Shown here: positions 40,823-52,542 of the stretch, in pieces
Numbering within the stretch: the stretch's first letter is position 1
Layout of the letters: each line of letters begins with the position of its first letter
NCBI GenBank assembly: GCA_026419775.2
Contig: JAOPGA020001032.1
Coordinates: 1-64,000, forward strand
DNA length: 64,000 bases
From: Acrasis kona
Lineage: Eukaryota; Heterolobosea; Eutetramitea; Acrasida; Acrasidae
Reading direction: 5' to 3'
Made by a program: the position numbers and the translations under genes
The notes under the pieces: generated by a model
Databases searched by the model: none
What the model was told of the DNA's origin: nothing
What the model saw: the letters and a program-made list of their open reading frames with translations, nothing else

Positions 40823-41466
40823 GACCTGTCACAATGTTTCCCAGTCTATTGGATAACAGATGATAGACGACTGATGGCAGAGCTCTCAGAATCAGGGTAT
40901 ACCTTAGGCCCAGAAAACCTCCGGCACCAAATACAATTAGGGACTCCTCTACACATTGTTTGCCGTCACCGGAGTAGTGTAATGGGAAGCCTTTCTTGCC
41001 TTGATTGTAATAATTTCAATAAAATTACTGTTTATATACCTTATATACATGCACTCCTAAAACTACCCTTTTTTGAGAGAATTTGCTTCGCTACTCTATA
41101 CCTCGTATTTTGGATCATGCAGCGACCTCTGTTTGATGCTTTATTTCGTTGTAAAAGTGCTCCAATGCCCTGAGAGCACAAAGAAGTTAAGACGGTTAAA
41201 TATTTGATTTAAAGGCCTTCGTGAAACAAAAAAACAAACAATGAATGACAAAGTTTTTGAATACTTGGTTTTCAACTAAATTCGAACAATGATTCAACAC
41301 ATTTGCGACTAATTCATATTGATTCGAGATGTTAAAGTTACTCAGCTGGGTATTACAACTATCAATATAGAACGGAAGCTGCTAAGAATATCATCGGGTG
41401 AATGTCATGTTTATAAAAACAAGAAATACTCTTATTAGACTATAACAATAAAAACATAACACAACA
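40823..41466. other. Intergenic region
   Basis: No gene can be supported. A 99-codon plus-strand frame (40874-41173) and a ~58-codon minus frame upstream of the F-box gene are open, but neither shows a recognisable domain. Confidence 0.4.
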
Positions 41467-41607
41467 ATGTCAGACGTAACAAGTGGAGCAACATCAAACA
41501 CAAACAAAGACAATGCACCAGAGAAATCCGTCGCTGGATCTCAACAAAGAACAGATGCTCAGGACAAGTCACAAGATGGAGTTAACCCCGAAGATGTTTC
41601 CAAGTAA
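41467..41607 (+). CDS. Candidate small hydrophilic protein
   Basis: ATG 41467 opens a 46-codon frame (MSDVTSGATSNTNKDN.., ending NPEDVSK) preceded by an A-rich leader like those of neighbouring genes. The peptide is polar and likely disordered. The final codons read AAG-TAA, overlapping a possible splice donor (GTAAAT at 41604), so this could instead be the first exon of a short spliced gene. Evidence is composition and leader only. Confidence 0.35.
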   Translation: MSDVTSGATSNTNKDNAPEKSVAGSQQRTDAQDKSQDGVNPEDVSK

Positions 41608-41814
41608 ATTAACATTTATCATGAACTTTGACTTGATCTGTTGTTTTCATTCTTATTACTATTTAAACGAAAGTTTGATACTCACATCTGACATCTGTCC
41701 TCTCTTAAATCTGTCGAGAATGTTTTAAATGTCACCTTACTTTTAAGATAGTTTTGAGGTAGAAATTCAAACAAAACTACTCAGACGAATGAGAATTTAT
41801 TTGAGAAACACAAT

Positions 41815-42849
41815 TTATTCATTTGAAAAATCAAACACTGTTGTATGATGGTATTGTTCTCCTTGAGATAGTGTTGCAGGTGGAAAATGTGGTTGGTTTG
41901 GTGAATCAGGGAAGTGTTGTGTCTCCAAACAAAAACCGTATCTCTTCACATACTTTGTGCTATTCTTTCCATCCTCTCCATTTAGGTAGTTGCCAGCATA
42001 GAATTGAACACCAGGTTGAGTTGTCCTGACGTTGAGAATTCTTCCACTCTTTGGATCTACAACTTTAGCGCACTGAGCCAACTTTCCATCTTGATTCTGG
42101 ATCTCAAAGTTATGGTCATATCCTCCACTGTCAACATTGTCGATGCGATCTCCTATTCTCGTCAAATCCGTAAAGTCAAAATCAGTTCCTTTTACGTCTG
42201 CTAGTTGGCCAAGAGGAATGGAGGTTGCATCTACTGGCGTATACCTTTTAGCATTGAGCTGGATCTTGTGATCCAAAATGTCGCTGCTTTGGCCAGCAGA
42301 TAAGTTGAAGTATGTGTGGTTGGTTAGGTTCAGAACGGTCTTTGAGTCGGTAGTGGCTACGTAGTCTATGGTAAATGTAGGGCTTTCTTTGGATAGAGTG
42401 TAAGTGACCTTAACGTCTAGAGTGCCTGGGTATCCTTCCTCTCCGTCTTTGCTGTGGTAGTACAACTCGATTGTTTGGTTGTTAATCACTTTGACCTGCC
42501 AGATCTTTTTATCAAAGCCCTTTATGCCCCCGTGCAGACTATTTGGTCCGTTGTTGACTGGCACACTATACTTTTTATCGTCAAGTGAGAACTCTCCGTT
42601 TTTGATACGATTGGCATATCTTCCAATAAGAGCACCAAGGTAGGGTCCTGAATTTTGGACGTACCCATCGACGCTATCGAATCCAAGGACGACGTCACCT
42701 AAATCTCCTTTGCTATCCTTAACCAACAATGAGACTATAATTCCTCCGTAGTCTGTGATCTTTACTACGTTGCCAACCTCGTTTGTTAGAGTGTACAAGT
42801 ATACAAGTCTTCCGTCTACTGTGCCGAATGGTGATGGATCTAGCAACAT
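41815..42849 (-). CDS. galM: Aldose 1-epimerase (galactose mutarotase)
   Basis: Interconverts alpha and beta anomers of galactose or glucose ahead of the Leloir pathway. 344 residues, matching the usual length. Visible blocks: GRYANRIKNGEF, NSLHGGIKGFDKKIW, LNLTNHTYFNLSA with the catalytic-site His, GTDFDFT, YDHNFEI, and FCLETQHFPDSPNQP with the catalytic-base Glu. There is no signal peptide, so it is cytosolic. It is divergently arranged with the GH125 gene, start codons 53 bases apart, suggesting a shared promoter for two sugar-processing enzymes. Confidence 0.96.
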   Translation of the reverse strand: MLLDPSPFGTVDGRLVYLYTLTNEVGNVVKITDYGGIIVSLLVKDSKGDLGDVVLGFDSVDGYVQNSGPYLGALIGRYANRIKNGEFSLDDKKYSVPVNNGPNSLHGGIKGFDKKIWQVKVINNQTIELYYHSKDGEEGYPGTLDVKVTYTLSKESPTFTIDYVATTDSKTVLNLTNHTYFNLSAGQSSDILDHKIQLNAKRYTPVDATSIPLGQLADVKGTDFDFTDLTRIGDRIDNVDSGGYDHNFEIQNQDGKLAQCAKVVDPKSGRILNVRTTQPGVQFYAGNYLNGEDGKNSTKYVKRYGFCLETQHFPDSPNQPHFPPATLSQGEQYHHTTVFDFSNE

Positions 42850-42902
42850 TTTTATGATTACAATTAGACTTGTATTTTACATCTAAATAGATCAACCATA
42901 AA
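42850..42902. promoter_or_regulatory. Bidirectional promoter between galM and GH125 genes
   Basis: Only 53 AT-rich bases separate two divergent start codons (42849 and 42903), so both genes must share control sequence here or read into each other's 5' ends. No specific factor site is recognised. Confidence 0.6.
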
Positions 42903-44321
42903 ATGATTAGAATCATCCTGCTGCTCGCCTTGGTTGCAGTATCTTTCTGTGTTCCGTCAACAAGACCGCCTGTTCAAGATCGCAAATTCATATCTCAAGC
43001 AGTAGAAGATGAAATAAACCGTGTTGGAGCCCTCATCAAAGATCAAGAATTAAGACAAATTTTTGAGAACACACTACCAAATACTCTTGACACCACTGTA
43101 ACCCACTTTGTCCCATCAGAAGGTGGTAAACAACCAGATGCGTTCATCATCACGGGAGACATTCCCGCCATGTGGTTGAGAGATAGTACAAACCAATTAT
43201 TTCCCTACATAGATTTTGTCAAAAGAGATCCACACCTTGCCGATCTCATTAAAGGTGTCATCCACAGACAGGCTAAAAGTATAAACATTGATCCTTACGC
43301 CAATGCTTTTTTGCACGAGCTTGATGGTGATAAATCTGTTTGGGAGAGAAAGTACGAACTAGATTCCTTGTGTAGCGTCTTGAGATTGTCTTATACCTAT
43401 TATGAGAAGTCTGGTGGAGATTCTACTCCATTCGTAAATGATCCGGAGTGGGCCAAAGCCATCCAAACCATCTTGACAACCATGAGCAACCAACAATTAG
43501 ACAGTGATCAAGAAGAGGCCACTGGTCAACTATTCTACACATGGTCCCGTCATTCTGATAACAAACTAGAGTGTCTAATGGATGGTGGTCGCTACTGCGC
43601 TCCATCTAGGTTCACTGGTATGGTTAGAACAGCATTCCGCCCTAGTGATGATTCGTGCACCCTTCCATTCAATGTCCCACAAAATGCAGGCTGTGTTGTG
43701 TGCCTTGAAAAGATCAGCAACATTGTGAAAACGTTCACAACAAAGGATGTAGACTGGAATAAGATTTCGAAACAAGCCTCACTACTAGCCACTCAGATCC
43801 AGTCAGGAATCAAAAAGTTTGGAATCGTTCCTACTTTTGATAGAGGTACAGGAACAAGAAGAGATGCGTATTCATTCGAGGTGGATGGACTAGAAGGAAA
43901 CTACTTTATTGACGACGCAAACGTCCCATCCTTACTATCTCTACCCTATCTAGAATACTTGCCTAAAAACAATTCACTCTACCAATCAACCAGAAGACTA
44001 ATTCTTGACACTTTGACCAATCCTTATTACTTTGCAGGTAAATACAAGGGAGTAGGAAGTCCACACACAGGAAGACACAACATTTGGCCCATTGGATTGA
44101 TGATGCAAGCCTTCACCACCGACGACGATGATGAGATCAAACAATGCCTGTCCCAACTAAAAGCCAGCAGCGTAGCCTACGGACAAATGCACGAAAGCTT
44201 CAACCAAAATGACGTTAAAAAATATTCACGTTCATGGTTCGCATGGGCCAATTCACTTTTCGGAGAGTTAATTCTACGATTATCAACAGAGAAGCCACAT
44301 TTGTTAAACCTTATTTATTAA
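42903..44321 (+). CDS. GH125 exo-alpha-1,6-mannosidase (Mug157-like), secreted
   Basis: 472 residues with an N-terminal signal peptide ([19 protein letters not shown]). The family signature [19 protein letters not shown] is present, followed by [13 protein letters not shown] and [19 protein letters not shown], then [15 protein letters not shown] and [18 protein letters not shown]. These match GH125 enzymes that remove alpha-1,6-linked mannose from N-glycans by an inverting mechanism. Acidic residues in WLRDS and in the [13 protein letters not shown] block are candidates for catalysis. The likely location is the secretory pathway, lysosome or outside. Confidence 0.95.
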   Translation: MIRIILLLALVAVSFCVPSTRPPVQDRKFISQAVEDEINRVGALIKDQELRQIFENTLPNTLDTTVTHFVPSEGGKQPDAFIITGDIPAMWLRDSTNQLFPYIDFVKRDPHLADLIKGVIHRQAKSINIDPYANAFLHELDGDKSVWERKYELDSLCSVLRLSYTYYEKSGGDSTPFVNDPEWAKAIQTILTTMSNQQLDSDQEEATGQLFYTWSRHSDNKLECLMDGGRYCAPSRFTGMVRTAFRPSDDSCTLPFNVPQNAGCVVCLEKISNIVKTFTTKDVDWNKISKQASLLATQIQSGIKKFGIVPTFDRGTGTRRDAYSFEVDGLEGNYFIDDANVPSLLSLPYLEYLPKNNSLYQSTRRLILDTLTNPYYFAGKYKGVGSPHTGRHNIWPIGLMMQAFTTDDDDEIKQCLSQLKASSVAYGQMHESFNQNDVKKYSRSWFAWANSLFGELILRLSTEKPHLLNLIY

Positions 44322-44338
44322 ATTCATACTATTTTTAT

Positions 44339-45795
44339 TCAAGGTGCTTCGTTCATGCGCTTGTACAATAAAAGGTAAGCAGTGTGCCAATCTCCACCAC
44401 CACTCAACTTTTTAACTTCCTCCTGACTAACCTCGCTCACCTCATCGTCATCATATTTCAGCCACCTCTTGTTGTCGTCCTTGACCCATCCAACATAATG
44501 ACCACTGTTCGATGTTCTTCCCTTGTGCGTAATCACTGCGCTCAATTCATACCACGCAGTGTCATCGCCCTCCAATAAGCTCACCGATTGTACATCCACA
44601 TCCATCTTCATCTTTTTTTCTTCTGGTTCCACAACGTCGCTCTTCTTCTTTAGGATGGCCTCCTCCTTTTGCTTCCTCAACGCTTCTCTTGTCACGTCCA
44701 ATGTCTTCTTGTAGTCGTCAGTGCAGTAATCATATACATCCAAAGTGGTCGGGAATTTCACATCTCTTAGAATCTTCGCCTTGGTCTTGTCTCTATTCTT
44801 CCATTCAAACCTCACAAAGTTGACCAATAGGTATGGCGGCAATTTACTTATTTTTGATGTCTTCATGTACAAGGCATTACGGTTGAGCGTTGGCGAATTC
44901 TTCTCAATGGTCTCTTGCATGGATTGTTCCAGTCCATAGTTCAAATTACTGGTTTGTTGATTAATGTAGCATGACAGCTTGTGAAAGCCTTCTTGTTCGG
45001 TCTTGATTGGTTCTTCCGCTGATTCTGTATTCTTGATGGACACTTGGAACTGACCAGAGAATAATTTATCTGTGATGCTCTTCTTTTGATCGGAAGATGA
45101 TGATTCTGTTACTTGTAATTTAGGACCAATGGAGAATAACAATTTGGAGATGAATTCGTCGGCGTCTTGTTGGGCATAAATCTCACCGAACTCTGTTCGC
45201 GACTTTTCTGCAAATTGAGGATAGGCGCTGCGGAATGCTTGGAGGAAGCGATCAGGTGTTACTGAATTCTTTCCATTGTCGTCAAGGTCCTTAAATGTGT
45301 CTCTTAATGAGGCAGTGATTTTTTGTTCCAAATCATTTCCTGATGAGGGCGGTGTGTATTCTTTGAGAGCGGTTCTTAATTCCGGAACTACTTTTAATGT
45401 TTGCACGGCAGCATTCAAGTAGCAAGTGTTTCCCAAGTTGACTAATCCGTTTGGATAGAAGCCTAGAGACTCTTCGTTTCCAGTGACGTCTTCCGCAAAA
45501 ACAGTCTTTTCTTTTGGTGGCTCTGGCAGTGAGTCAGCTGATCCCAATAATTGAACAGTTTGTCCCTGGGAGTTTTAACGCAGAGTGTTGGCGGGGTACT
45601 TACTATTTTGATCTTTAAATCGCTCAGTATTTGATCGTCTTTCAATAGACCTCCCAATCCCATTACCTTTTGTCTGTCGACGGGCACATTTGTAAGTTCT
45701 TGCAACTTCTTTTTGAGATCGGCACCTGTTTTGAAATCGTCTATTTCGATATCTTTATACACATTCTTATTCCATTTGACGATGACCTTGACCAT
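44339..45795 (-). CDS. USP14: Proteasome-associated deubiquitinase Ubp6/USP14, two exons
   Basis: Minus-strand exons 45795-45604 and 45565-44339, with a 38-base intron (GTAAGT..CCCAG), give 472 residues. I start at ATG 45795, which opens directly into the ubiquitin-like domain (MVKVIVKWNKNVYKDIEI.. to LKIKIGQTVQLLGSADSLP), the part that docks on proteasome Rpn1/PSMD2. The USP domain follows: catalytic Cys in GLVNLGNTCYLNAA, the AQQDADEFIS helix, and His in SGHYVGWVKD with following WLKYDDDEVSEV supplying the third residue. Architecture and length match USP14. It trims ubiquitin chains from substrates at the 26S proteasome. Tail-to-tail with the GH125 gene, 17 bases apart. Confidence 0.96.
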
Positions 45796-45901
45796 GATTT
45801 GATTTTCAATTCTTTGCTGATCAACCAACAGATTTTCTATTTTTAAAATGGCAAGTTCCGAGAAATCAAAAGAATAATAAGCAACGAAGAAACAATAAAA
45901 A

Positions 45902-48900
45902 CTATTTATTTGACACTGAAATTATAAATTTCACGCTATACAATGTGTTGATGGACAAGGAAGTGGCGGATAGCGTCCCAGAGAAGAGAAATAATTGATC
46001 GTTAGTAGGCTCCACTGCAACTTTCATTCTAGTAATAAAAGTATCATTCATATACATATTTGCAAGTACATTGCTGGTGACTACGGTTCCCACATGACTC
46101 ATTGGGACATTACATTGCATCACAATACTGTGAAGTGTGTCCTTTGTGGATATCATGGTGCCCACAACAACTGAATAAGTCTGCTTACATACGCTAACGA
46201 CAGAACCACATCCAACTTCATCAACAATAGACGGTTGTTCATCTTGTGAAGAAACGACGTTCTGTGTCGACTCATCTTGTTGTAATGGATCAGTAGATTC
46301 AATAACTGTTGAATCATGATCATCAAGTGACAGGAAAGGAGATGGCTCTGACGTACTTTGTTCAGTTATAGAGGGTAAAGAACTCATTGGTTGTTCATGA
46401 GTGAACGGTGATGTAAAAATATTTGATGAGGTGGGCTCTTGCATAATAGGAGTTTCTGATTGTTGTTGGACTGGTAATTGAGTTGTGGACACTTCGAGTG
46501 TTGTTATAGGTTGCGCCTCGGTAGTAGCCACCGGAGTTTCTGTTGTTTGGGGCTCAGCGCTTGGTAAAGTCGTAGATTCTACAGTGTTGGTAGTGGGAGT
46601 ATCGGTGACGATGGGTGTTTCTGCAGACGGAGCTGGTGTAGTTGTGGGATCAACAGTTGGTGCAGAAGTAGTGGTTGGAGCCTCAGTTGTGGGAGCAGCA
46701 GTAGTGGTGGTTGGTACAGGAGTAGATGGGACTGTTGTGGTAGGTGGATGAGTAATAGCCACTGGAGGTGGATTTGTGGTAATAGGAGTGGTTGGTGTTG
46801 CAGAAGTAGGAGCGGGAGTGGTAGGATTTGCAGTAGTGGGTGCTGCTGTCGTGGTCGGTTTCACAGTGGTAGGAGGGATTGTTGTAGTAGGTTTCACTGT
46901 TGTAGGGGCCACCGTCGTGGTAAGTTTTATAGTCGTTGGTACAACAGTAGTAGGCTTCACAGTAGTGGGTGCCTTCGTTGTAGGTTTTACAGTAGTGGTA
47001 GGCTTCACAGTAGTGGGTAGCTTAGTGGTGGGCTTTACAGTGGTGGGTTTTACAGTAGTGGGCTTCACTGTCGTAGGAGCAACAGTAGTAGTAGGTCTAC
47101 AAGTAACAACCTCACATCCAGGCCACAACTTATACTCCACACCAACCACATCAAACGTCGCTCCATCTTGGTTTCTAAAACACAAAAATGCACTTTCGAT
47201 CTGAACACACACGCTAATATTCTTCACATTCTGTATACTTATCAACTTCAATTGACTATTACTAATCACCATACCACCAAATCGATGTGGCGCCAATCCA
47301 TCATAAACACTCTGTATGATGTAATCACCGAATCGATCCGTTCTCAGTTGTGACATTAATAACAACCTACTTCCATCTTTACCACATCCGTAGTAATTAC
47401 TCTTGATGGTTGGTTGTTCGCTATAGGACGCGAGGTTGCTAAACTTGATGGAACTCGTGACATCCAAACACCCAGTCACGCTATACAAATACTCAATCGA
47501 TCGATCCAACACTCCAGCTGGATCGATAAACATGTTGAGTGCATGGACCATGGGTATAAGCGGTTGATTCGTCAACACGCTCGGCATCTCTCTTCTCTCT
47601 ACCGTTAACACATCATTGGTCAACGGTGGAGGTAACGGACCCGATGCAATCATCAAATCAACCAAGTTCCTTCTGTCAAAAACACTGCTCATGACTGATA
47701 AATGTGATTTTCTCATTAGTTGAGTACGATTGGTCGATACCAACCTCATGTTATCCAAATACAATCGAGTGTTGTTGATGGACTCAGATTGACCCGTCCA
47801 TACACTACTGAACAACATGCTATTGATTTGGTGCCATCCTACAGGATTTCTAGTGATTGTGAAATTTGATTTATTGATTTGAAACACTCTACTGCCCTTC
47901 CAATCCAATTGGAATTTGTAAGAGTAATAATCGAGACCTAACGTTGCTAAATTGTCGCTGCTGAATACTAGAGTGATGGTTGCGTTGCTCAACTCGTTGT
48001 TGATGATGGTGAATATGATGGTGTTCATCATTGATAAATCACTTGGACAGTAGTTCCATCTGGCTTCCTTGTTCCTCCAGATGTTACTCCACACGGCAAC
48101 GAGACTATTGTTATAAACACCAGGTACCAAACTGGTCCATTGAGCTACGCTCGCATTGGTATCGAAATTACTTTGATACATAATGTCGTTGGTCCATGAG
48201 TACGATATATCAGGTTGTATATCCTTCACAGGCGTGTAACGCGTCATTCCAGTCACATAGTTCCATTCTGGATTAGAAGCATTACCTAATAACACTCTAC
48301 CCTCTGCATCAGCGAGCGTGCTCTTTTTGAGGGTGTTTATCATATTGCCCTTGGTCTCCAACACCCCCTGGGAGTGTAGAATGTAGCTCATGTTGAGTTG
48401 CTTTAGCTTAGCATTACTATTCGTGTCGTACAAGAAGACAACGTCATAAAAGATACTATGTTTTGTGTCTTGTGGACAAGTGCCTGGCAAGATGGCTGTG
48501 ATGCGCTTTGCTTCGATACCATCTCCATAAATGACACCTGACGATGCGGCGGTGACAGTAGATCCACAATAATCACAACTACCCTGTGATTCCAATTGTC
48601 TAGTGTTGTTGACCATGATGGTGTTATGAGAGGCAGTTCCCTTCCAATAATCCAAATGAACACCAAAGGTATAAGCTTTGCTTCCTATGTCCTGTAGTGC
48701 ATATGAATTCTGAGAGTGCAACATGATGTTGAGTTTATCAAAATGACCATGGTATTCGCCATGAGGTCCATATTTGAGAGCTACATAGTCATCCGCCCTC
48801 CTCATGATGTTAATTCCAGCACCGTTAATGTTGGTGCTGTTGAGAGGGTATTGCGTCACGTTACGAGTAGGATACAAGTATGCATTGAATGCAACGGTCA

Positions 48901-50864
48901 CATCCACTCCATTCCTCGTCATTTTCGAAAGTGCCCAGTCGAACATTGGATTGTCGCTATATCTTGTTTTTGCAATTTCGTACAAATTGGCACAAGAGGA
49001 TAATGATTGCATGATGGAGTCGTTGATGGATGGATCTCTAAAATCAGGTTTGGACATGAATATCAATAACATGAACATGTCTTGTAGGGAAACGCTTTTC
49101 CCGGGATAGTTTGCCAACTTGTACGTAGCATTGTATAAATCAACTCCTCTTCTAATCATAATCTCCGCTGCGTATAATAGACCCTGAAGCGCGTATTGAT
49201 GGTAGGCGGTACTTACTTCGAACCACATTCCTCCTGGCGTGACGCTGTTGCTGATTTGAAATTTGAATCCACTTCCAGGATTGTCGATGGCCGTTGAAAT
49301 TAGACTCTGGTCGTTCACGACACTTCCGATGGCGGCCAATGCCGAATTGTGATAGCACTGCCAATTGGAAGTGGTTGCGTTGTTACGTAAAATCACATTG
49401 GCCATGTTCCTTAACAAATTAAATTCAATGTGAGTTCTTTGAAAGTTGTTGAGCAGGTTATAAACGCAATCGTATGCAAACGACAGACGAATGGCCAAGT
49501 TGGCTTCATCAAGTGTTTTTTGGTTGAGTCGTGCACCAGTTATCGAGTTGAGCGTGTTGTAAACGTCATAAATTTGGAGACTAGGATAGAGGTTGGCGTA
49601 CGTGATGAGCGTGTCCCTTACAAAATAGCCACTGGTGATATTGTTGACGGGATCCAGTAGATAAGAGTAGGAAATGCTGACGAGATTTTCAATGACGAAT
49701 GCATGTTTGAGGCCAATCCATGCCGACCGTCGCACGGGAATCTTTAGTGGCGTCGTAGTAAATGTTTTGTGAGGGGCAATAATAACTCCAAGGCGATTGA
49801 GATGAGAAGGATAATGGTCCTGCATTGGAACAAATGAAGTTCAAAGTGTTCCCTCCTGATTGTAATGGCACGGACATGTCATACTGCGATAGTGAAGTGA
49901 GTGCGTTGTTAATGTAAATTTGACGTGTTGTTAATGCTGGCGGATAGTTTGTTTTTAAAATGCGCTTAACGTCTGATTGATTACCGAACAGATAGGGATG
50001 AACCATGGTGTTGGAAGTAAATCGCGTTAGCTGTACGGTATAAAAAGTATCGAATGACACGCCTCCGCTAACAACAACATATCTTAACGGAGTGGTCCAT
50101 TGCAACGAACTCGGTGTGTTGACGAAGGAGAAGGTTACATTAAGGGTAACTGAAGAAAGGCCTTTGATGGTTCCACTTTGAGATTCACAATTGATGAAAC
50201 TGGGAACTCCGCTCGGGTTGTCGCTCTGACACATTGCTGTGTAGGAGACGGGCTTTGCATTGGTGTTCATTACGGTGAGAGGTAGACTTAGCGACGTCCC
50301 TTCGTACATTGGTAAATAAAATGTGCTGTTGATGTTTGATGTGGGTTTGATGAATTTGTATAATAGCTCCAATTTCCCAAAATATATTTTTGTATTCGGA
50401 TTTGCAGAAAATGCACCGAATTCAGAATAAAACCGTATGTTGTTTATCATATTCCATCCCACTGGTGACCTCTGAGCATAGAAGTCGCCTGTAAGATTGA
50501 AGGAGAATCGCCTCCAGTATCCTTTCCAATCGACAGGAAAGCTCACATAGTAATAGTCCCACGATGGGGACGCTTCGTGGTCAGACGTGATGACCAGATG
50601 AATGTAAGCATTGGTGACGACTTCGCTGAACATCCAAAATTCAATGTGTGTGTAGTTTGACCAATTCTTGGGTATATCGCTGTTCATAATCATCTTATTG
50701 TTTATTGTATCTGGCCAATACACGCTAGATTTAAGCCCTGGTAGTACTTTTTGCGTTGAGGTTTGTAAAAAGTTTGGGTACCATGAGCTTGCTGATGTGA
50801 AAGAATCTAATACTATGGCCTTAACAGCGTAGGAAAGCACCAGGATTATGCATATAGATCTCAT
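45902..50864 (-). CDS. Heparinase II/III-like secreted protein with Thr/Pro mucin stalk; apparent single-base frameshift
   Basis: ATG 50864 encodes a signal peptide (MRSICIILVLSYAVKAIV), then a jelly-roll-like domain (WDYYYVSFPVDWKGYWRRF) and the start of a lyase-like toroid (FICSNAGPLSF, WSYYCPSQNIYYD). Around 49715-49745 the coding frame shifts by one: AWIGLKHAFVIENLVS, WQCYHNSALAAIGSVVND, GGMWFEVSTAYHQYALQ and HGEYHGHFDKLNIML follow in the other frame, matching heparinase II/III-like polysaccharide lyases. Another jelly roll, a Thr/Pro stalk (47100-46500, PTTVK repeats) and a ~110-residue C-terminal domain complete ~1650 residues. No splice signals can bridge the shift without losing conserved sequence. 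Substrate probably a uronic-acid polysaccharide; activity untested. Confidence 0.8.
46500..47100 (-). repeat. Tandem repeat encoding PTTVK/PTT mucin-like stalk
   Basis: Within the heparinase-like gene, a ~15-base unit (plus strand gtagtgggcttcaca and variants) repeats many times and encodes PTTVK-type pentapeptides, grading into looser Thr/Pro/Ala sequence. Such stalks are usually O-glycosylated and vary in copy number. Confidence 0.85.
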
Positions 50865-51153
50865 GAGGTTGTTGGTGTAAATAAATTATAGTATGGAACG
50901 GGTTTTCATTTCCTTTTTTATAATTCAGTGTAGCAGTTGGGGGCAATTGTATATAAATATTTCAGGCACTGAGTGAAGCACTTGTGAAGTAGAACATGTT
51001 TGATCCGATCTGTTAAACATCATCACCTTTGGCGACGGAAGTATTTATTTATAAATTGTTTAATACCATACTCCTAAGAATAGTACTCATGGTATAATAA
51101 AACAATGACGAAGGTAACATTCTTTATTAAAAATACATATCAAATCTCAAAAG
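50865..51153. other. Intergenic region
   Basis: AT-rich spacer holding the promoter of the heparinase-like gene and the 3' end of the RhoGAP gene; nothing else seen. Confidence 0.5.
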
Positions 51154-52296
51154 TCAAAACCACTTCTCCTCAGAGTCATCTAGCGGTGTTTTATCTAATC
51201 CGTACATCTCCACCAATGAACATTCTCTACCAGTGAACAAAGTAGAATACTTTTCAATCATAATCTCACAAACTCTGGCTCTTCCTGAAACTTCTTTCAC
51301 TGCGGAATGTAAATCATCTTCCTCCCCGCACATTGCTATAGGTTCATACAAAATAGTTTGGCTGAATATTATAGCCAGATTCTTGACTCCCATCAAGTTT
51401 GTATCTTCGAGTTTGCTCGCCTGGTTCAATAGGAACAAAACCACATTTACAAGAACCTCTTCATGTGGGGTCAACTTGGAAGTTATTATTTTTTTTATCA
51501 TGCACACCAAATCATCGTCAGATTTACCAGAGGAAACAGCCCTCATCAATGGCTTATAAGCCTCAAAAGTTAACAAAGGTTGGTCAAGCTCTCTCAGAAA
51601 TTGTTTTAACAGAGCGGCAATATCATGGTCGGATAAATCCTCAAGGTCCTGCTCGTTTTTTATTAAACCATTATCGAATCTGTACCGAAGATTCTTGACT
51701 ACACCATCATTACCACTAACGCGGAATATACCTTCTGCCGCTATACCTTTGTGCCTCTCTGATTTGAAACACTCGGTTAAACTTCGTTTGTATAGAATAC
51801 CAGCACAAAAACGAACCACTGATGGGACGTGTGTATCGGTATCTCTCGATAAAATCTCTCGCAAACTCACTCCAAACATTGGATTGCGAAGCGCTCCAAA
51901 GCTAATTGGCATGACCCTGATTGTTAGGGTTCCTTGTCCCTCTTTCACATCAAGCGTGAAAGAATTATACTCGTTCTGGTACAGTGTCTTGTCCTTTATG
52001 CCAAAGTCCACATAGCCTAGGTAGTCGTTCTTTCCAATTTTATCCCAGTCATAGATTTTGAATTTTAGTTGAATGTCTTCAGGGTCCATGTGAGGTACTT
52101 CGAAGCGAAATTCTTCTCCCCAAACTGGATTTAATGATTTGAGGATTGTTTTTGTTTTTAACTTGTTCTTTTTCCTTAACTTTGGGTCTTCGTGTGCGAG
52201 GTAAATTTCAACAAAAGGATCTGAAAATCCATTAGCATCTGCTGCAAGTAAGGAGCTAGCTGATGTAACTTCCACATAGAACTCACAAACTGTCAT
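51154..52296 (-). CDS. C2 domain-RhoGAP protein
   Basis: 380 residues. The N-terminal C2 domain (residues 1-~115: FYVEVTSASSLLAADANGFSD, NPVWGEEFRFEV, FKIYDWDKIGKNDYLG) retains the aspartates needed for calcium-dependent membrane binding. A RhoGAP domain follows (~130-340) with the arginine finger in AAEGIFRVSG, the Lys/Arg block LKQFLRELDQPLL, and KNLAIIFSQTIL containing the conserved Asn. It probably inactivates a Rho/Rac GTPase at membranes when calcium rises. This domain pair is frequent in amoebae. No introns. Confidence 0.93.
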   Translation of the reverse strand: MTVCEFYVEVTSASSLLAADANGFSDPFVEIYLAHEDPKLRKKNKLKTKTILKSLNPVWGEEFRFEVPHMDPEDIQLKFKIYDWDKIGKNDYLGYVDFGIKDKTLYQNEYNSFTLDVKEGQGTLTIRVMPISFGALRNPMFGVSLREILSRDTDTHVPSVVRFCAGILYKRSLTECFKSERHKGIAAEGIFRVSGNDGVVKNLRYRFDNGLIKNEQDLEDLSDHDIAALLKQFLRELDQPLLTFEAYKPLMRAVSSGKSDDDLVCMIKKIITSKLTPHEEVLVNVVLFLLNQASKLEDTNLMGVKNLAIIFSQTILYEPIAMCGEEDDLHSAVKEVSGRARVCEIMIEKYSTLFTGRECSLVEMYGLDKTPLDDSEEKWF

Positions 52297-52542
52297 TGTT
52301 TGCTTTCACAACTGCCAAAGAAATCAGAGTTAATGTTAATGTCAATGACAATTTATTTGATGGGTACGATTTATTTAACGCACACTTTTCACTAAATAAA
52401 GAATTGAGGAAGAATAAATCCACAAACGAAGAAGTGTCGAAACTGTTATGTCAATACTCTTGGAAAGATCATAGAATACCCTCACCGGCACACCTAAATG
52501 TACCCTACGACCCTCGCTTTTAATGTAACGAGCACATGTTTT

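Noticed and set aside
40860-41000. Possible structured RNA (5S or snRNA) upstream of the F-box gene
   Set aside because: No match to 5S internal control or U-snRNA motifs on either strand.
40874-41173. 99-codon frame divergent from the F-box gene
   Set aside because: It has an ATG but no domain, and a comparable open frame exists on the other strand; insufficient support.
46485-47204. Plus-strand Val/Gly-rich frames opposite the mucin stalk
   Set aside because: They are the antisense of Thr/Pro repeats and have no independent support.
52296-52523. 75-codon plus-strand open frame (..AKEIRVNVNVNDNLFDGYD..)
   Set aside because: It contains no ATG, begins at the opposing gene's start codon and has no recognisable domain; possibly chance or an orphan exon.
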